NCBI GenBank assembly: GCA_023415395.1
Contig: JAEZKN010000116.1
Span: 1 to 6,755 of the forward strand
Origin: Actinomycetes bacterium
GTDB taxonomy: Bacteria; Actinomycetota; Actinomycetes; Propionibacteriales; Nocardioidaceae
Length of the DNA: 6,755 bases
Direction: 5' to 3'
Position numbers and translations under genes: made by a program. Positions 6,019 through 6,755 of the stretch are shown here, one piece after another. The notes under the pieces were generated by a model that was not told the DNA's origin, did not search any database, and saw nothing but the letters and a program-made list of their open reading frames with translations. The first letter of the stretch is position 1; every line of letters starts with the position of its first letter.

Positions 6019-6755
6019 GCCGCCACGCTCTCATCCACCTGCGCGGCGCCGAGGGAGTACCTCCGCAGCCACAGGAGGCTGAGCACGACGAGGACGGCCG
6101 GGAGCACCGAGAAGCCGAGGGTGATCGCGGTGAGGGCCGAGTCGGGCTGGGCGACGCCGCCGTCGGTCGAGGACCGGTAGCCGCCGAGCGCGAGCACGAG
6201 GGCGAACACCCCCGGGCCCAGCGCGAGCCCGAGGGTCTCGCCCGCGGTCCAGACGCCGGTGTAGACGCCGACCCTGTTCTCCCCGGTGCGGCGAGCGTCG
6301 ACGGCGGCGGCGTCGGGGAGCATCGCCATCGGGAACACCTGGCAGCCGGCGTACCCGCCCCCGACGAGCACGACGGCGAGGTAGACGACGGCCACCGGCG
6401 CGGCCTGCGCCGTGGCCGCGAGCAGCGCTCCGGCCGCGAGGATGACCGACGCGGCGAGGTAGCCCTGCTTCTTGCCGATCCGCGTGCCGAGCGCGGACCA
6501 CAGCGGCGTGAGCAGCAGCGCGGGGCCGACGAAGCAGACGAAGAGGATGGTCGCGGCGCCGTCCTTGCCGAGGACGTCGGAGGCCAGGTAGTCGACCCCG
6601 GCGAGCATGCAGCCGGTCGCCAGCGCCTGGACCACGAAGCAGGTGAGCAGCCAGCGGAAGTCGCGCGCCCGGGCCACGACCCGCAGCTGGTCGCGCAGGC
6701 TCCCGGCCCCGGGCTGGACCGCGCGGACCGGGGCGCGCCGCGTGCCGGCGTACGC
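6015..6755 (-). CDS. MFS_2 / GPH-type (sugar-cation symporter-like) transporter, C-terminal half, partial
   Basis: The gene runs off the right edge, so its start and N-terminal half are missing. The frame stays open from 6755 to the stop at 6015, giving 246 visible residues. A GTG at 6677 is not the start, because the upstream sequence (RDQLRVVARARDFRWLL) reads as the usual central cytoplasmic loop leading into helix 7. Six hydrophobic segments follow, consistent with helices 7-12. The helix 8-9 loop TRIGKKQGYL carries the conserved basic loop of the family. RRTGENRVGVYTGVWTAGE followed by LGLALGPGVFALVLALGGY resembles the helix 11 region of MFS_2/GPH symporters. The protein ends LLWLRRYSLGAAQVDESVAA. 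It is an inner-membrane secondary carrier, probably ion-coupled; the substrate cannot be read from sequence. The stop overlaps the start of the SPL-like lyase by 4 nt, so the two are co-translated and probably share a substrate or product. Confidence 0.9.
   Translation of the reverse strand, partial: AYAGTRRAPVRAVQPGAGSLRDQLRVVARARDFRWLLTCFVVQALATGCMLAGVDYLASDVLGKDGAATILFVCFVGPALLLTPLWSALGTRIGKKQGYLAASVILAAGALLAATAQAAPVAVVYLAVVLVGGGYAGCQVFPMAMLPDAAAVDARRTGENRVGVYTGVWTAGETLGLALGPGVFALVLALGGYRSSTDGGVAQPDSALTAITLGFSVLPAVLVVLSLLWLRRYSLGAAQVDESVAA

Noticed and set aside
4882..6180. 432-codon plus-strand open frame opposite the lyase and the transporter end
   Set aside because: Its Gly/Arg/Val/His-rich translation has no recognisable domain, and the minus-strand genes here have unmistakable motifs.
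6015..6677. Transporter starting at the GTG at 6677
   Set aside because: The frame stays open to the window edge with sequence fitting the central loop. A start here would leave only half an MFS protein.

Overview
The window is uniformly GC-rich, with G/C-biased third codon positions and long spurious open frames opposite the real genes. Together with an Ung protein that resembles mycobacterial Ung along its whole length, this points to a high-GC actinobacterium. Something in or near the Nocardioidaceae/Mycobacteriales is my inference, not demonstrated. Six protein-coding genes fill almost all of the 6755 bases. The first and last are cut by the window edges. No tRNA, rRNA, CRISPR array, transposase or prophage gene was seen.

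Layout. Positions 1-2861 (+ strand): the 3' part of a GMC-family FAD-dependent alcohol oxidoreductase, followed after only 2 nt by an aldehyde dehydrogenase of the succinate-semialdehyde dehydrogenase (GabD2-like) type. The pair looks like a two-step alcohol-to-aldehyde-to-acid oxidation unit. Positions 2862-2941: a short spacer between converging genes. Positions 2942-3712 (- strand): a class III extradiol (LigB / DOPA 4,5-dioxygenase, YgiD-like) enzyme. It sits behind a small AT-rich island carrying a promoter-like and operator-like sequence. Positions 3741-4433 (- strand): ung, uracil-DNA glycosylase. Positions 4434-4572: an intergenic region dominated by a 61-nt, almost completely paired hairpin. 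Positions 4573-6018 (- strand): a soluble PLP-dependent lyase of the sphingosine-1-phosphate lyase type. Positions 6015-6755 (- strand): the C-terminal half (six membrane helices) of an MFS_2/GPH-type transporter, whose stop overlaps the lyase start (ATGA).

How the genes work together. There are two credible operons: GMC oxidoreductase with aldehyde dehydrogenase on the + strand, and transporter with PLP lyase on the - strand. The dioxygenase and ung lie in the same direction as the transporter/lyase pair, but the sequence suggests each is separately controlled. The genes are mostly accessory catabolism, with one housekeeping DNA-repair gene. I see no clear new multi-gene system. The items most worth a second look are the hairpin at 4481-4541, the translationally coupled transporter/SPL-like lyase pair, and the AT-rich regulatory island ahead of the dioxygenase.
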